A stretch of DNA of 64,000 bases from Mermis nigrescens (taxonomy: Eukaryota; Nematoda; Enoplea; Mermithida; Mermithidae). Both the position numbers and the translations under genes were made by a program. The stretch is from contig JAVLUZ010000171.1 of the NCBI GenBank assembly GCA_036768485.1, positions 372,001-436,000 of the forward strand, in the 5' to 3' direction. Positions 12,851 to 25,426 of the stretch are shown piece by piece. The notes under the pieces were generated by a model. It did no database searches. It was not told where the DNA came from and worked only from the letters and a program-made list of their open reading frames with translations. The stretch's first letter is position 1. Each line of letters opens with the position of its first letter.

Positions 12851-13060
12851 AGTAATAATAGATGCACAGCACGACCGCTCTGAGAAGGAGTTTTGAGCCA
12901 AAAATAACCTCAAAACTGATATGAATGCTAAAATAGCGTAAAAACTACGCTCATCCACATTTTCTGACTGAATTTTAACACTAATCTTGGTTTTTTGCCT
13001 CTGGGAACCTCTGTCGAAAATACCCATCGAAAATTTAGGGGGCGGGGGTTGGACAGGTCC
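12847..13060 (+). repeat. Dispersed repeat family 'CATCCATTTTTTGGCC', copy 2
   Basis: Same order of words as at 5385-5640: TTTGAGCCAAAAATAACC, then GCTAAAATAGCGTAAAAAC, then a TTTTTTGCC segment. Partial. Confidence 0.5.
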
Positions 13061-13294
13061 CCAGTCCCCCAAAGCTATGTGCCTCTTTGTGAGAACTGCG
13101 GTTAATAGTTACCAGTTATTCCATTTGGCCTCCAATTGATTGATAGCTTACTTACTTCTGAGGTTGACTTTCTGAAATTCTTTCGAAAACATGCAGCTGG
13201 CAAATAGGGATGCCTCTAAACTAAATAAATACATATGTGTTTTTTTCTAAATACATATGTGTTTATGTTGTAGAATTTGTATTTAATTTTGCAG

Positions 13295-13477
13295 CTGCTT
13301 TCAAAGTCGTTTTACAGTATATGTACACGGGCAATGTGTCTGTGGAACAGCCGTGTGAAGAGTACTTGGTTGATTTGCTGTATTTATCCCATAAGTATGG
13401 ACTGGGCAAGCTGGAGACTGCCATAATGGAATATATTAAGAGTATTTTGAATACGACGAATATTTGCATTTTTCTGA
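13295..13477 (+). CDS. BTBD9: BTBD9 exon: end of BTB and start of BACK domain
   Basis: BTBD9 is an intracellular BTB-BACK protein, thought to act as a Cullin-3 ubiquitin ligase adaptor and linked in animals to dopamine, sleep and iron handling. This exon encodes AFKVVLQYMYTGNVS, then a LLYLSHKYGLGKLETAI stretch and the ILNTTNICIFL segment. That order matches the end of the BTB fold and the 3-box/BACK start of BTBD9. The acceptor is ATTTAATTTTGCAG and the donor is CTGA/GTAAGG. It leaves phase 1, which fits the next exon exactly (A + TG). The open frame continues into the intron but loses similarity at the donor. The exon(s) for roughly the first 70 BTB residues were not found upstream. Confidence 0.85.
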
Positions 13478-14500
13478 GTAAGGGATCATTTTTTGTTGGA
13501 TGGCATTTTATTTATGATTTTTTATTTTTCATGGTTGATTTTCTGTATTTATCCCCTTTTCGGCTAAATGCACTCACAAAGTATAAAGAATGTTCAACCG
13601 ATTCTTTGCGACGTGAAATATTTTTAGAAGTTACAAGATGCCTGACACAGTCATGAACTTGAAATATTCCCCCCTAAGCAGCCTATCTATACATACCTTG
13701 TTTTTCTGTGATAATCATTGGGTACAAATAGTGCATCCTACAACATTCGGTATTCAACATTTTCTAAAAATTTTTGCTTGATTGCACTTAAATCTTCAAT
13801 ATTTCCCGGAAAAATATAACTTTGTTCATTATATGCTCGAATAATTAATCCGTGGTTTCAGTAACAAATCTTGAAACAGTTGATTTCGACTGCAAATTAA
13901 ACAATTTCGCCACAGCAAAATAAGGGCTTCCAGTTCTGTAGAAATGCGACATTATGCCAATTTTAATTCCATTACAAACTTGAATTTCCCATTGCAGGTA
14001 CTCTCACCGGTAAATAAGCATGGAAACAATTTTTCGTAAATCCAAAATGAACGTACAAATTTTTATCCAGAAGGTCATAAAAATTAAAAGACTTAAGGAA
14101 TTGTCGTTTTAATTGAAAATGAGTTAAAACCATCGAAAGTTCCATATTTTTACAAAAACAACTTTCATGTGCGCATGCTGATGCGAAGAATAAGCTTTTA
14201 ATCAACAGCTACCCCAGCCCCTGCCTTGTCTCAGTGATTTTTCTAAATCACGTCTAACTTTGACGAAATTTTGACGCATCTAACTTAGACATCTAATGAG
14301 AAACACATTTAAAAATTGACGCGCCCAAATCTGAAAAATTTAGACGCGTCTAAGCTTGAACATGTTATGAGAAACCCACCTCTGAAGGCTACTCAGTATC
14401 ACCAGGGAAGATCGCGAGTATCACCTGATTTTTCTCTTTAAACAAACAAAGATAAACTCAGCAAAACCCAATATAGAAGTACAACAACATCTAAATAGAT
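13478..14500. other. Start of BTBD9 intron, no other gene seen
   Basis: AT-rich intronic sequence. A short patch near 14250-14385 repeats (T)CTAACTTTGACG / GACGCGTCTAAG-like words. Nothing coding. Confidence 0.5.
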
Positions 14501-14539
14501 CATTTGGACATTAGCCCAATCAATTATCCTACAAGACAA

Positions 14540-15787
14540 CCAACCAACCAACTAACAGTCCAATCTAGCAACTAACTAACGACCAACCAGCCAGCCAACA
14601 AAACAAACAAATAGCAGAATAACCAACCAACCAACTAAGTGGCCAACCAACCAACCAATTAACCAACCAACTGATCGGCCAACCAACGAATCAATTAGCC
14701 TACCAACAATAAACTGCCCAACCAACCAACCAGCCAACAAAACAAACAAATAGCCAACCAACCAACCAACTAAGAGGCCAACCAACCAACTGGCCAACTA
14801 ATTAACCAACCAACCAACTGACCGGCCAACCAACAATTTAAGTAGCCAACCAACCAATCAGCCAACCAACCGGTCAGCCAGCCAACCAACCCAACCAACA
14901 ACCAATGAACTGGCCAACCAATCCATCAACCAACCAATGGGCCAACCAACCATTTATCTAGCCAACCAATCAGTTAACCAACCAACCAACCAATTGGCCA
15001 ACCAAGGAACCAACTTGGCACCCTATCATTTAACCAACAACCCTCCAACTAATAGGCCAACCAACCTACCAGTAACCAACCAACTAACCAACACCCACAC
15101 TGGCCAACTAATCAACCAACCAACCAGCCAATCAACCATTAGCAAGCCAACCAACCAACAAATCAACTAACCAACCAATCAACTAACTGCCTAACTACCC
15201 AATTGACTAGTTAACCCAGCAAACTAAGTAACTACCGAAGCAACCAACCAGCCAACTAACCAACCAAACTAGCCAAGCCAACAATCAACCATTCAACCAA
15301 CTAACTAGTCAATTAGCTGGCAAACCAACCAAGCGGCCAACCAACCAAACCAGTCAACCATACGTGTAATGGCTCAAAATTTTGAGACAGGGGTACCTGG
15401 CCACCCTTAGGGGCAGGGGGTCATGTGACCTTCAATGTTTGGCCAAAAACGGCAAAAAATTGCAAGTTCTTACAAAAATTTGGGTGGGGGGTCAAAAATT
15501 CTCTGACTTCGAGATTGGAAGGGGGATATCCGACCTTGGGTGGGGGATCCCTCAACCCTCTGTTACATGTATGCAGCCCTAAACAACCAACTAGCCAACC
15601 AACCAGCCAACTGACCAACTAAGAGGCTTACTAACCGGCCATCCAAACAGCCAACCAACAAACTAAGTGACCAGTCGACCAACCCACTATCAACAAATCA
15701 ATCGAAACGACCAACCAACCGGCCAGCCAACTAACCAACCAACTAAACAGCTAAAATGGCCAACCCAATGACAAACCAACAGGCTAA
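14540..15787. repeat. CCAACCAACTAAC minisatellite, left block
   Basis: Irregular tandem repeats of CCAACCAACCA, GCCAACCAAC and AACTAACC for more than 1.2 kb. The block is interrupted at 15359-15573 by a MITE-like insertion and broken at 15787 by the LTR element. It resumes after 30265, showing that the retrotransposon inserted into it. Frames of alternating Gln/Pro/Thr/Asn or Gly/Trp/Leu/Val here are translation artefacts. Confidence 0.95.
15359..15573 (+). mobile_element. MITE-like insertion with CATACGTGTAA / TTACATGTATG ends
   Basis: A 215-bp G-rich block that is clearly foreign within the CCAAC minisatellite. It begins CATACGTGTAATGG and ends with the inverted match TGTTACATGTATG. The terminal CATACGTG resembles the CAYAC MITE family, but the interior differs. 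The flanking 8-mers (CAGTCAAC and CAGCCCTA) match at only half their positions, so a target duplication is not established. Confidence 0.6.
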
Positions 15788-16783
15788 TGTAACTATGAGT
15801 TACACGCTTTTGTGACTTCATGTAAAACATTCAACGACACTGCGTGGCAACACCAGCTATCTACAATAGTGCACTGTAGGCTATGCCTTCGATTCCCCAT
15901 CATTTCCCAATGATAAAAACATTAAGATACTTGTCCGGTAACATAGAATTAAGTATACTGTCAATAATAATTGTTTTTATGCATTACTGCTTGTATTGAT
16001 TTGAACATTCTGATCTGATTTGAAATTATTCCAATATGCATGTTATTTTAGCATGCTTCATTTACTACCTTAATGACATTTTTGTATCCAGTTGGTAGCA
16101 TGATGTACAATTGTATAGTCCAGTATGTTTTCTTTCGTTTTTGCGTTATTTTGTTGTCCGGCAGCAAGCCGTCTGCCTGGACAAACAAATATAAAATCAC
16201 ACCCCCCCCCCCCCCCCAAAGTTTTGCTTACTACTGCGGGTGAGGCCAGGTTTCCCGTTCATCCAGTTTCTTGGAATTTGGTGGAGGACTAGGTAAATTT
16301 TATGATTGTTTATTTCGTTCAAAAGTTATAATTATTCTCTCAATCCTAAAACTGGTCAAAAATATTATTTAATCATTAATGATTGATCAGTCTAGAGCTC
16401 ATTAGATTATTTGTTTTCAAATTTCATTGTGCTACCGTACATTAGGAACCAAAAACATTTCTGATCCAAGCCTAACCCAGAAAAAGTTAATCCATCAACT
16501 TGAGCGTTGAGATAGGTCAACTGACCTTTGCAGCAATTCAAGATTTGGGTAGGTATTCTTAGGGCTTAGTGCGTAGCTGCTGAGATCACCCAACAAGAAG
16601 CGGTCAGCAATATTAGGACGGGGATCGAAGCCCGTAAGGTCTAAAAGGTCAAAGACCGAAGTCATCCCAGACTAAACGGTGGGGCCAGCACTAGAGCAGA
16701 TCTAAGTACCTAAGTAAGTCTGAAGGTGGATACACCCTGTTCCTTGTCGTTTCCGTAGACTTGGATGGGCTCCTATATTTACA
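15788..16783 (+). repeat. 5' LTR
   Basis: 996 bp, starting TGTAACTATGAG and ending TTTACA. It is paired with 29240-30261. Shared landmarks are CATTAAGATACTTGTCCGG, a TATA-like AATATAAAAT (near 16190), CTTGAGCGTTGAGATAGG, and the final CGTTTCCGTAGACTTGGATG. A homopolymer run of C at about 16202-16217 is specific to this copy. The primer-binding site should begin just after 16783 (CTGGATCATCCC), but I cannot assign a tRNA. Confidence 0.93.
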
Positions 16784-17854
16784 CTGGATCATCCCCTTCT
16801 AGGCTGCCTTCTGTGACGCCAAACTGATCAATAATGTAAATTTATTTTTCGATCCAAAATCATTATTTTGGCCATCTAAATATGTGTAACGTTTTGTTCA
16901 CCTTTGTTGTTATATAGACGCGATCATGGCAGTGCACATTTTATTAGCGTGTGGTAGATTTTGTGTATTGTGGTAAAGTCATACATTATTTTTCTAGTTC
17001 CGTCAGATCTCTATCGACGAAGGCAGCTTTCACGCTCGCATTTTTTCTATAAACATCAACCTTCAGACGGCAATTCATCATTTTTCTCTCTTGACACAAA
17101 ATTTTGCCACCTAGGTATCTACCTACCTCGTTTTATAAACACGTACGTTCAGGACGCACGGCCAATCCTATCTACTTTTGCTCATTTCACGTCAGGTATA
17201 TCTTGCTTCACGTAAGCAAATACTATTTACGTAAGAAAAAAACCAGTTTCAAAACGACAAAGGTCAAATTCGAAACATTTATTTTGGGCAAAATTTCGAC
17301 GTACTGAAATTTTTCTTGCCCAAGGTCATATTTTTTGACGTTTTTGATACCTAAAATGGCAGGAAAAAAGGTTTTGCGGACACTGCCCTCTAAATTGAAA
17401 AAACCTTCAGCCACCTAATTCATCTCGCCAATTACCCACCGCGCCTGTTGACTCTAATAGTGCGAGTAATACGGCGAGCAATGACACACAAATAAGAAAA
17501 GCGCAAATAGTAAAGACAATGATTGATACCGCGTCACTAAATGCCGCAAACTTCGTACGTCTGATGATGGCATTTGTTGTTGACTACTGTGCAATCACGC
17601 ATTAATCAAACTTTGCTAACCAGATCGGACTAACATCGATAATTCATCAAATAATACGATGATCAATTATACGACTACACTTAACTGCGGCAAATCATCC
17701 TGAAACCACTTCGGAACAAGATAACGCCAATTCTGACATATAAAATAATAATAATTAAAAGCAGAAATGCCAACAAAGTTTGTGCTAGTGCTAATGTCAC
17801 TAATGATCTTATTTTAAAGCACTTCTGGCTTAGCCATTTGCGCAATTTTCGGAC
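16784..17854 (+). other. Retroelement 5' leader, no gene recognised
   Basis: The region between the 5' LTR and the gag-like stretch. It contains only short frames with no motif. It probably holds the primer-binding site and untranslated leader plus a badly decayed gag start. Confidence 0.5.
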
Positions 17855-19560
17855 TTGCTTTTCTGCAGCGCATTGACCAAGATAAAAAGGAAAATGCTGA
17901 TGAAATGCACAAACTGTGTCTGGAGCTTAGCACAATGTAAAAACCCCAGCCAGTTTCGTATCGCATCAAAAATAATCTGTCTGAGCGTTAACCGCCTCTG
18001 TCCGATAGCGCCAAATTTTCTAGTTAATGCGCAAAGTCACGAATTGTCTGGGAAATGCGACATCATGCATCTTCGATGTTGTCCACTTGTAGCCACATCT
18101 GTTCACGCTCACCTTGAACTGTTCAAGAAAATATAGCTCAAAGTTGTACACCGATAACACACAGGCATCTAATTTATCACAAAATTCTTCAAACACGGGT
18201 TGCGCCGCCAGTGCAAAACTCGGGTTTTTCGAGAAATATGTGCATAATCCCGCTTGAATATGTAAATACCTGGTAATCTATTTTGCATTCCTCTAATATC
18301 GAAATGCAACCTGTAGAGATAAATTTATCTGGCATAAATAACGAACCTGCAAATTTGCAAAATGAATCCGCGCCTCTCCTGAGTCATCTAGTAGAGGAGA
18401 CGTCATCGTAAAATTTTCTACTGACAAGCTCGTCAAATAGCTATGATCGTCCACGCGGTAGTAAGCTCGCATCACAAAAGTAGATGCGCCAACAACGTCA
18501 ATGATTGAGGATTCGGATTCTTTATCAAAGACTCTTGCGTGGTAAATCGCATCTCGCTGATTCCTTGAATCGTGGACCATTTTTAATGCAAATGCAAATT
18601 GCAATATGATAAAATTTTTTGATTTAGATACAAAACTGATATATGAGCATATTTCGCAGAATTTGAGTCCTTGCCGATACCTGTAATTGACAAAGCTGAT
18701 GCGTTTGAAATTTATGACTGATTTCTTGATCCCTATGCTTCACGCTTATACCGTTTATTACCCGCTGAAATAAAACAATTTTATTTGAAAACGAAACAAA
18801 TGCTAATAAGCGAATTTTGTCGAATGGACACCGGAGCGCTCTTTAATTGTTTTAACACATAAACAGCAACCTAACAGAATCGGTTAAAGCTTATTATCTC
18901 TCGCTGTGCAAAAAATTAATAAAAAAGACATTGCCATATTTGAAGTTGACTTGCATTATTTCAATCATTTGTTGCGTCATCAATTAAAACGAGGGTTATT
19001 ACCACACATTTCGAAGAGGCTTATCACATAAAACCTAGAGCATCATTGATAGCTGAATTTTTGGACAACGGCGCTAAATGCTGAATTTCCTAATAAGGAA
19101 TTTGAGGAAAAAAGCAGTAACACCATATGTATTGGTAACAGCTCGCCAAGACGCAATACCTAAAGGAATGCTCACAACGCGTCTAGCCGAAACGAGTCAG
19201 ATTGTTGCGTCATAAACGTTTCATCGCTCGTCGCGTGCTGAAAAGCCAGAAAGTTCCTCGTAAATATTGTACCTTTGGCATAGGTCATATCTATGAGGAA
19301 TGTTTTACGCGTCACAGATGTAAGAAAGCGTCTAATAATAATAATTATAATATCAATCTGATCAAAATAACAATTCTTTGGCTTGCAATTGCAGCAGTTG
19401 CGTTCTTTTGCGCGAAATCGTTTGCCTCCAAGCGTTCAAATTCACAAAATCGACATCAATCTCAATCATGATATCGTAACTCTAATCAGCATCGTTCATC
19501 TAATTATGTGAATAATGATAATTGCTTTGATTCTAAGCAGGCACGATCCGATTATAGGCA
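17855..19560 (+). pseudogene. Gag-like region with degenerate CCHC zinc knuckle
   Basis: Fragmented in several frames. The best supported part is the basic segment at about 19220-19330: RRVLKSQKVPRKYC, then GHIYEECFTRHRC. This has the G-H-x4-C half of a retroviral CCHC knuckle, with one cysteine or its spacing lost. An Asn-rich, basic tail follows (about 19330-19580). Upstream, around 18650-18840, a shifted frame reads as a helix-rich segment containing RLYRLLPAEIKQF, which could be capsid. The position directly before the protease is normal for gag. Confidence 0.6.
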
Positions 19561-19862
19561 AAATCGTAATGATTATCACCATTAAACGTGTTAATTATCA
19601 AATTAGCGATTACAATAATCGCTATAATAATCAACCATGACAAAACACCTTTTGTTCAGTTCCCTAATGAACAGCGTGGAACTACTCTAATTCCAACTAT
19701 TACTTTGACAATGGTTTTAATCGCCCATACATCACATATACTGAATATTATTGCATTAATGCTTAACGCAACCAATACTTATCTCCTCATGATGCTTGAT
19801 ACTAAAGGCCGAGGGCTATACAGCGCTCTAACTTATTCAGCGTCACAAGAATTTCTCACAAA

Positions 19863-20300
19863 ATGGCAACACAGCGTTGTCTCGCGATTTATGAAAAAAT
19901 AAATTCGCCTCCAGTTAAAACCATCGATCCTAATATTCCTATTGTAAGCCATGCTGGGACATTGCTACTAATTCTTGTTAAAGTTCATGGCGTAGATGTA
20001 CCTGCTCTCATAGATACGGGTTCACAGGTCACCATGATGACCACATCTGCATTTTAGTGTAGTTTTAACTTACCACCTAAACAAGTCTCACAAGTTGTGT
20101 ATGGTGTAGGCGAAATCACCGCAGTCATTAGATATAAAGTAAATATGACTCACTAATAAGCGGAACAATCTATCTCTACCTCAGTATCTATAATTGATCA
20201 CTTGCCGGAAGACATGCTCTTAGGATATGATTTTTGTGAATCCGCACTCATGTGGGTTAATCCTAATGAGCGCTGTGCTTTCATAAACGACATAAAGATT
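19863..20300 (+). pseudogene. Retroelement aspartic protease
   Basis: The active-site motif ALIDTGSQVTMM is at about 20004-20040, and the second conserved motif, LGYDF, is at about 20219-20235. These are the D-T-G and the I-L-G-x-D/N-F landmarks of retropepsins. A premature stop follows the first motif at 20055, so the region is decayed. It is preceded by the zinc-knuckle region and followed by RT, as expected in Gypsy elements. Confidence 0.8.
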
Positions 20301-20859
20301 AATTTATTATCATCTCACAAAAAAACGCAACACAACTACCTCTGAAGTTGTTTGTGTATGACCTCATTTATTACACGAACCTGTAATAATTCAACCTCGG
20401 CATGAATGAATTACACCTGGCTATATAAAGTCTTTGGCTCTTGCAATTTTGATTTGCATTATTTGAACCAAATCCTGATTTTACGGAAAAAACTGCTTTC
20501 TTGCTCCATCTATAGTCAATGCATCACAACCTATGTGCACCTGTTGCGTTTTTAACATCTCTAAAGCGCCAATTCGCATTGACTCTGGCGAAATAATATA
20601 GGTTCTTTAACCTCTGATGCCAAAGTTGTGTCACATGTATCAAATTTTGATGATAAGACCAACGGCTCTTTGTGTCAACCAAATAAAGCTTTAAATGGCT
20701 CCGCCGTTGATTCTCGGCAACAGCAACAAATTCATAAGCTTTGCCCAAAATATGACTCAATTTTTGCATCAAAAAATGAACCTCTCGGACATACCCCCTT
20801 GATAAAACATCATATTGATACAGGGGATAATCCGCCCGTTGTTGGAAAAACCTATTGTA

Positions 20860-21560
20860 ATGAACATTCTTGAAGAGAATCTACGCAAAAAATCATAAAT
20901 GAAATGCTTGCTGATAAAATTATTCGACCTGACACGATTATGAGTAGCAGTCCTATTTCTCATAGGAAAAAGGATGGTTCCCGGGGCCCGAGTCGTCAAT
21001 TATCAATCGTTTAAATGACGTAACTAAAATGCAAGTTTATCCTCTTCTCTAACTAGACAATTATTTTGATACTTTAGGCTCTGCACATATTTTAGCAAGT
21101 TCAGATCTAAAATCAGTTTTGTAATTCTCTCAACAATAAGTCTCGCGAAAAAACTGCATTTATGTGCCTATTTGGCCATTACAAATTTGAAGTTTTACCT
21201 TTTGGCTTAAAATGCGCCCGCCCAGATTTCCAAAGGCTAATGGAGCTTGTGCTTGCGGAGTCTAAATTGGAAATCTTGTCTCGTTTATATCGATGACATA
21301 ATTATTTTTTTGCGCACTTTTCAAGAACATTTAAAAAGATCTTGAAAATGTTTTCATTGCATAAAAACGCAAACTTACGAGTAAAGCCAGATAAATGCCA
21401 TCTTGCTCATATGGAAGTAAAATTTCTTGGCCATAGCATAAGTTCATTGGGCATCAGCTCCTGAAATGTCTAAAGTTGCAGATTTGATCGCGTTTCCGTA
21501 CTGAAAACCGTTAAATCTTTGCAGAAATTCCTTGGCTTAGTCCAATGGTTTGAGAAATTT
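20860..21560 (+). pseudogene. Ty3/Gypsy reverse transcriptase, frameshifted
   Basis: RT blocks appear in order but in different frames: the SPISHRKKDG stretch (about 20950-20980), the SSDLKS block (about 21100), the LPFGLK segment (about 21197-21215), the catalytic YIDD box within VYIDDIIIF (about 21282-21310), and KFLGH (about 21420) with FLGLVQWFEKF after it. These are the fingers, palm and thumb motifs of Gypsy-type RTs. At least five frameshifts or stops break the gene, so no active enzyme is encoded. Confidence 0.85.
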
Positions 21561-21699
21561 GTTCAAGATCTAGCAAAAATCGCTAAATGTCGTTATTCCA
21601 TCTTCTTAGCAAACATGTCGAATTTTGCTGGAAGAGCCGAACACCAAACACAGCTTTGAGCTTCTGAAAAAAGCATTTATGTCCCCACCTATTTTACCC

Positions 21700-22130
21700 A
21701 TTACCAAAATTAGATGATGAGCACCAATTTATCTTAACAACTGATGCAAGCAATTATGCGTTAGGTGCTATTTTGACTCAAAAGCTACTTTACCATCAAA
21801 AATCGTTTAATCTTGCTTCTACGCTAGTCGTGTACTAAATTCTGCCAAATGTAATTATGCTACATCGGAGAAAGAAGCGCTAGCGGTAGTGTAGGCCATC
21901 AAGCATTATTGACATTATCTATACAGTAAAAAATTCATTGTCAAAACTGATCATCAGCGCTAACTTGGCTAGTAAAATGTAAAAGACCCATCGAGTCATT
22001 GCGTAGTTGGAATATCAAATTACAAGAGAATGAATATGATATCTACACTTATACCTTCCTGTTGCATATAACTGCGCAGCTGATCTTCTTTCACAACACC
22101 CAAAATACGATCATGCAGAGCATAAATACA
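21700..22130 (+). pseudogene. Ty3/Gypsy RNase H domain
   Basis: LTTDASNYALGAIL at about 21738-21780 is the standard first Asp motif of Gypsy RNase H. YASRVLNSAKCNY with SEKEALAV (containing the catalytic Glu) follows at about 21820-21890, and KTDHQ at about 21945. Several stops interrupt it. Confidence 0.85.
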
Positions 22131-23184
22131 AACTCAATCGCAAAAGTGTCGTTAATATCGCAAATTTAGACTTGGCAGATTCTGAATCCGAAGATAAAAT
22201 CGGTTCCACCTGACGATTGGCGATAATGCGCCTACTGCACCAATTAATAACCCTAATGTAAGTAATATTCCTACTCTTTTGCGCCAAATCAACCCTACCA
22301 ATTTTAAACCACCTACCGTTTCGTGAACACATTTAACACTGATGCAGAAAAAGCTGAAATGCTAACACCTGTGCGCTTACTCGCAGAACAGCGTGCTGAT
22401 GGCGAACTGCACAAAATTCGCATCACGTTGAATGATATAACAATGAAAAAGTATTGTGACGAATTTTTCTGATTAATGATGTTTCTTTTTCGCCATTTCC
22501 AACACAAACGTTCACCAATATCGTTCATCAAATAGTTATACCAAAATCTTTACGCCAAAGCCATATTAACCGAATTTCATGACTATATTAGGAGCTCATT
22601 TTTCATCGCATAAAATTTTGCCCGCCATACAAATGCGTTATTGGTGGCCGCGCATGGAAAATGATGTGATCGCGTGGTGTAAATTGTGATGTGTGCTTAC
22701 AGCGTAATTCATTAAATTCCACATCTGTTCCTTGCAACCAATCAAGATTTCATGTACGAACATGCATAGATTTACATATGCACTTGTCACTAGAATGACC
22801 AAATTGTAGTTTTTATATGGACTATTTTACCAAATACATGGAAGCTTTTGCTGTTTCGGATATAAAAGCAACAACAATTGCAAATCTGTTGCTAAAAATT
22901 ATTCCCGCATTCTGAGTTCCCAAAAAGTTTCACATTTACCCTAATTTCGGAAGTTTCTTAACTCTTAAGCGTTCAAAAATTATTTACGACCCCATATCAC
23001 CCTCAGTGTGATGGGTTGGTGGAACGCTATAATCACACCCTAATTGATGGTTTGTCTAAGTTAAAGCGCTAGCGATCAGTATGATTGGGAACAATTTTTT
23101 CCCATTTGCGTTATTCGCATATTGGGCGACTCCTCAATCATCAGCGAAAACATATAAAATTTTGAAATGCTATATGGTCGCGAA

Positions 23185-23446
23185 CATACGTGGGCGGCAA
23201 GAAAATTCTGGGGGGTCCAAGATTTTTTGAAGGTCAAAAAATGGCCTTAAAAATGGTGATATGGCGATAAAAACACCATTTTTCGACGTTTCTCATCAAG
23301 CACTATCCATTGGCATCAAAAAATTGCGAAAAAAACGAAAAAAATTTTCAAAAATTGATTTCTGGGGGGGGGTCTTTTGATTTCTGGGGGGGTCTTTTGG
23401 TTTCTGGGGGGTCCAGACCCCCCAGATCCCCCCACGCCCATGTGTG
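23185..23446 (+). mobile_element. CAYAC-family MITE, copy C, inside integrase
   Basis: 262 bp, with ends CATACGTGGGC and GCCCATGTGTG and a perfect 8-bp duplication GTCGCGAA (23177-23184 and 23447-23454). It interrupts the integrase frame, and the frame continues on the far side. It is very close in sequence to copy A. Confidence 0.95.
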
Positions 23447-23754
23447 GTCGCGAACCAGCGTTTCCCCTTGATACTCTACTTATAAATGACTTTGCGATAA
23501 ATCCGAATCTACCACCCATTGTGGAAATATATGTCATTGATTTAAAGCTGACTTTACAAGATCTACACAAAATCGCATATAAAAATTTATCTCAAGCGCA
23601 TAAGCAGCAAAAATCTCTATGACACATCTGTAGCCCAAACAAATTTTTCTGTCTCGGATATCGTTTATCTCAATAATACTTCAGTAATCCAACCTGAAAT
23701 TGGTAAATTATCACCTAAATGTGCTGGTCCTTACCGAATTATCGAATTACCTAC

Positions 23755-24021
23755 CACACCTGGGCGTGGGGGGTGTTTGGGGGGTATGCACCTCTCCCCA
23801 GAGACCAAAATACCCCCCCCAGAAATCAAAATACCCCCCAGAATTCAATTTTTGAAAAATTTTTTTCGTTTTTTCCCAATTTTCGATGCCAATGGATAGT
23901 GCTTGATGAGAAACGTAGAAAACTGGTGTTTTTATCGCCATACCACCATTTTTAAGGCCATTTTTTGACCTTCAAAAAAATCTTGCACCCCCCCCCAGAA
24001 TTTTCTTGCTGCCCACATATG
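23755..24021 (-). mobile_element. CAYAC-family MITE, copy D, in pol after GPY motif
   Basis: 267 bp, in inverted orientation relative to copies A and C. It begins CACACCTGGGCGTGG and ends GCCCACATATG, with a perfect 8-bp duplication TTACCTAC (23747-23754 and 24022-24029). Confidence 0.95.
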
Positions 24022-24341
24022 TTACCTACTCCAGAAACTGCAAAAATTGCTTATGTCTATAATCCCTTAATCACTCATCATGTTCATCGGAATAGACTTT
24101 TACCTGAGCCTAAACTACCGTACTCAGATTTAATTATCGAAAAGCACGCATATGTCCCTGGCAATTTTGTTTTGGTAAAATTACCACATCGCCCTCTCGC
24201 CCTGGCAGTAGTGCTGATAAGTTTTGAAGATTTACCGGGCAGGGAGTAAAAAGCTATGGACTGCGCGCCTGTACGTTTATTAAATGGCTCTAAAACAGCA
24301 CAAGCCATACCATTATCTGACGTTTTCCCTTTTGCAGACTC

Positions 24342-25375
24342 ATGGCTGACGAGGGTGCCCCAAGCAAAGAGGCGTTGTTGGAGTCAGCTGGTTGCCGATT
24401 CAAATTCAAAGGGCGCGATCCCGCGACCCTAGATGAGTTTCGTACGGCTTTGATAAGTATGGCTACGGAACGGGGGTTGGGTTTTCCAGACCCATTGCCG
24501 CAAAATGATGACCAGCGTGTTCCTGGTTTAGAAGCATTAAGTGCAAAAATGATTACATATACAAATTCAAATGACGCAAAAAATCATCGCAAACACATAA
24601 ATGATCAAAAGCTCTGGTGGGACAGAACATTTGGGAGATTCCCTTTGGCTACCCTTTGTGTGCCAAAGAAGAGAATTCTCCGAACTGTTTTAGTCAACAA
24701 TGACCAGGAGTCTTTTGCAGCTATATTGGCTTTGTTACAGCCCTCAAACGTAATAAATGGCACTTTATTTTTGGGCTATGATTCGGAGTTTGTGAACAAT
24801 CGATAAACCCAAACTTATAAAAATTGGGACTTACGTTTTCAGCAATTTTGTCTAACTTACCAGGACATCCACGGCCCATTCGTACGCTATGTCCAAGTAA
24901 CTAGCGCGAACGGCCACGTGTTCTGTTGAAATGTTGCTTGCTTTCCAAAATTACCTCTTGGGCTACACCAACTGCAATGTGCCTTTTGGACGTGCAAATG
25001 GTGTGTTTTGACCCAACGCAAGACAAAATTGCTAACTTTCACGTTTTCGGACCTACGTTCAAAGAAATTATGGAAATCCCTGATGCCGAGCTTCGTAATA
25101 AACTCAATTGGAAAGATCCTTTTATCGCAAATGTTATCGATATACATCCTTTGGCGAGAGCGTTTACTAGTCGCCATCATATAACAGCATTTTTGCATAC
25201 GCTGAAGCATTTGGCCGAATTTTTCTTCGATATGTTTCTTGATCCAAACCAACCTGATAATTGGGGCCAAGCGTGGAGCTTACCGTTAACAACGCAATAT
25301 GCAGATTTATTTGGCATTGGACGCCCTGATTACTATCAATGTTTTTATATTGATAGAAGGCTGTTCATAAAATAA
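24342..25375 (+). CDS. 3' module of the retrotransposon, part 1 (unknown protein)
   Basis: Starts at an ATG (24342) five bases after a possible splice acceptor (CCCTTTTGCAG, ending 24337). This would suit expression from a spliced subgenomic RNA. The first frame runs 154 codons (start MADEGAPSKEALLES) to TAA at 24804. A second frame, at about 24926-25375, continues with acidic/aromatic helical sequence (FFDMFLDPNQPDNWGQAW), so one stop and a frameshift probably split an original gene. No signal peptide, transmembrane helix or known domain is visible, so a typical envelope protein is unlikely. Function unknown. Confidence 0.6.
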
Positions 25376-25426
25376 TCGCATTACGGCAGATCATAAACCG
25401 TTACCATTTTTTTTAAAGGCGATGAA

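Larger units (their letters stand above)
22560..24250 (+). pseudogene. Ty3/Gypsy integrase with GPY module and pol C-terminal tail, interrupted by two MITEs
   Basis: The MRYWWPRMENDV segment near 22635 matches the HHCC-proximal W-W-P motif. The conserved core landmark TPYHPQCDGLVERYNHTL is at about 22990-23045. The core runs to a LYGRE-like motif at about 23170, which is split by the MITE at 23185-23446. The C-terminal GPYRII (GPY/F module) is at about 23727-23745, followed by a second MITE at 23755-24021. The frame resumes at 24022 and runs to a stop at 24249. The spliced-out host frame is otherwise quite open in the last 500 bp. Confidence 0.85.

Noticed and set aside
12656..13072. 138-codon minus-strand frame
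   Set aside because: It is the mirror image of the fold-back arm and runs into a dispersed repeat; the matching frame on the other arm shows the same peptide.
14576..15170. Gly/Trp/Leu/Val and Gln/Pro/Thr/Asn-rich open frames
   Set aside because: They come from the CCAAC minisatellite, whose units avoid stops in some frames.
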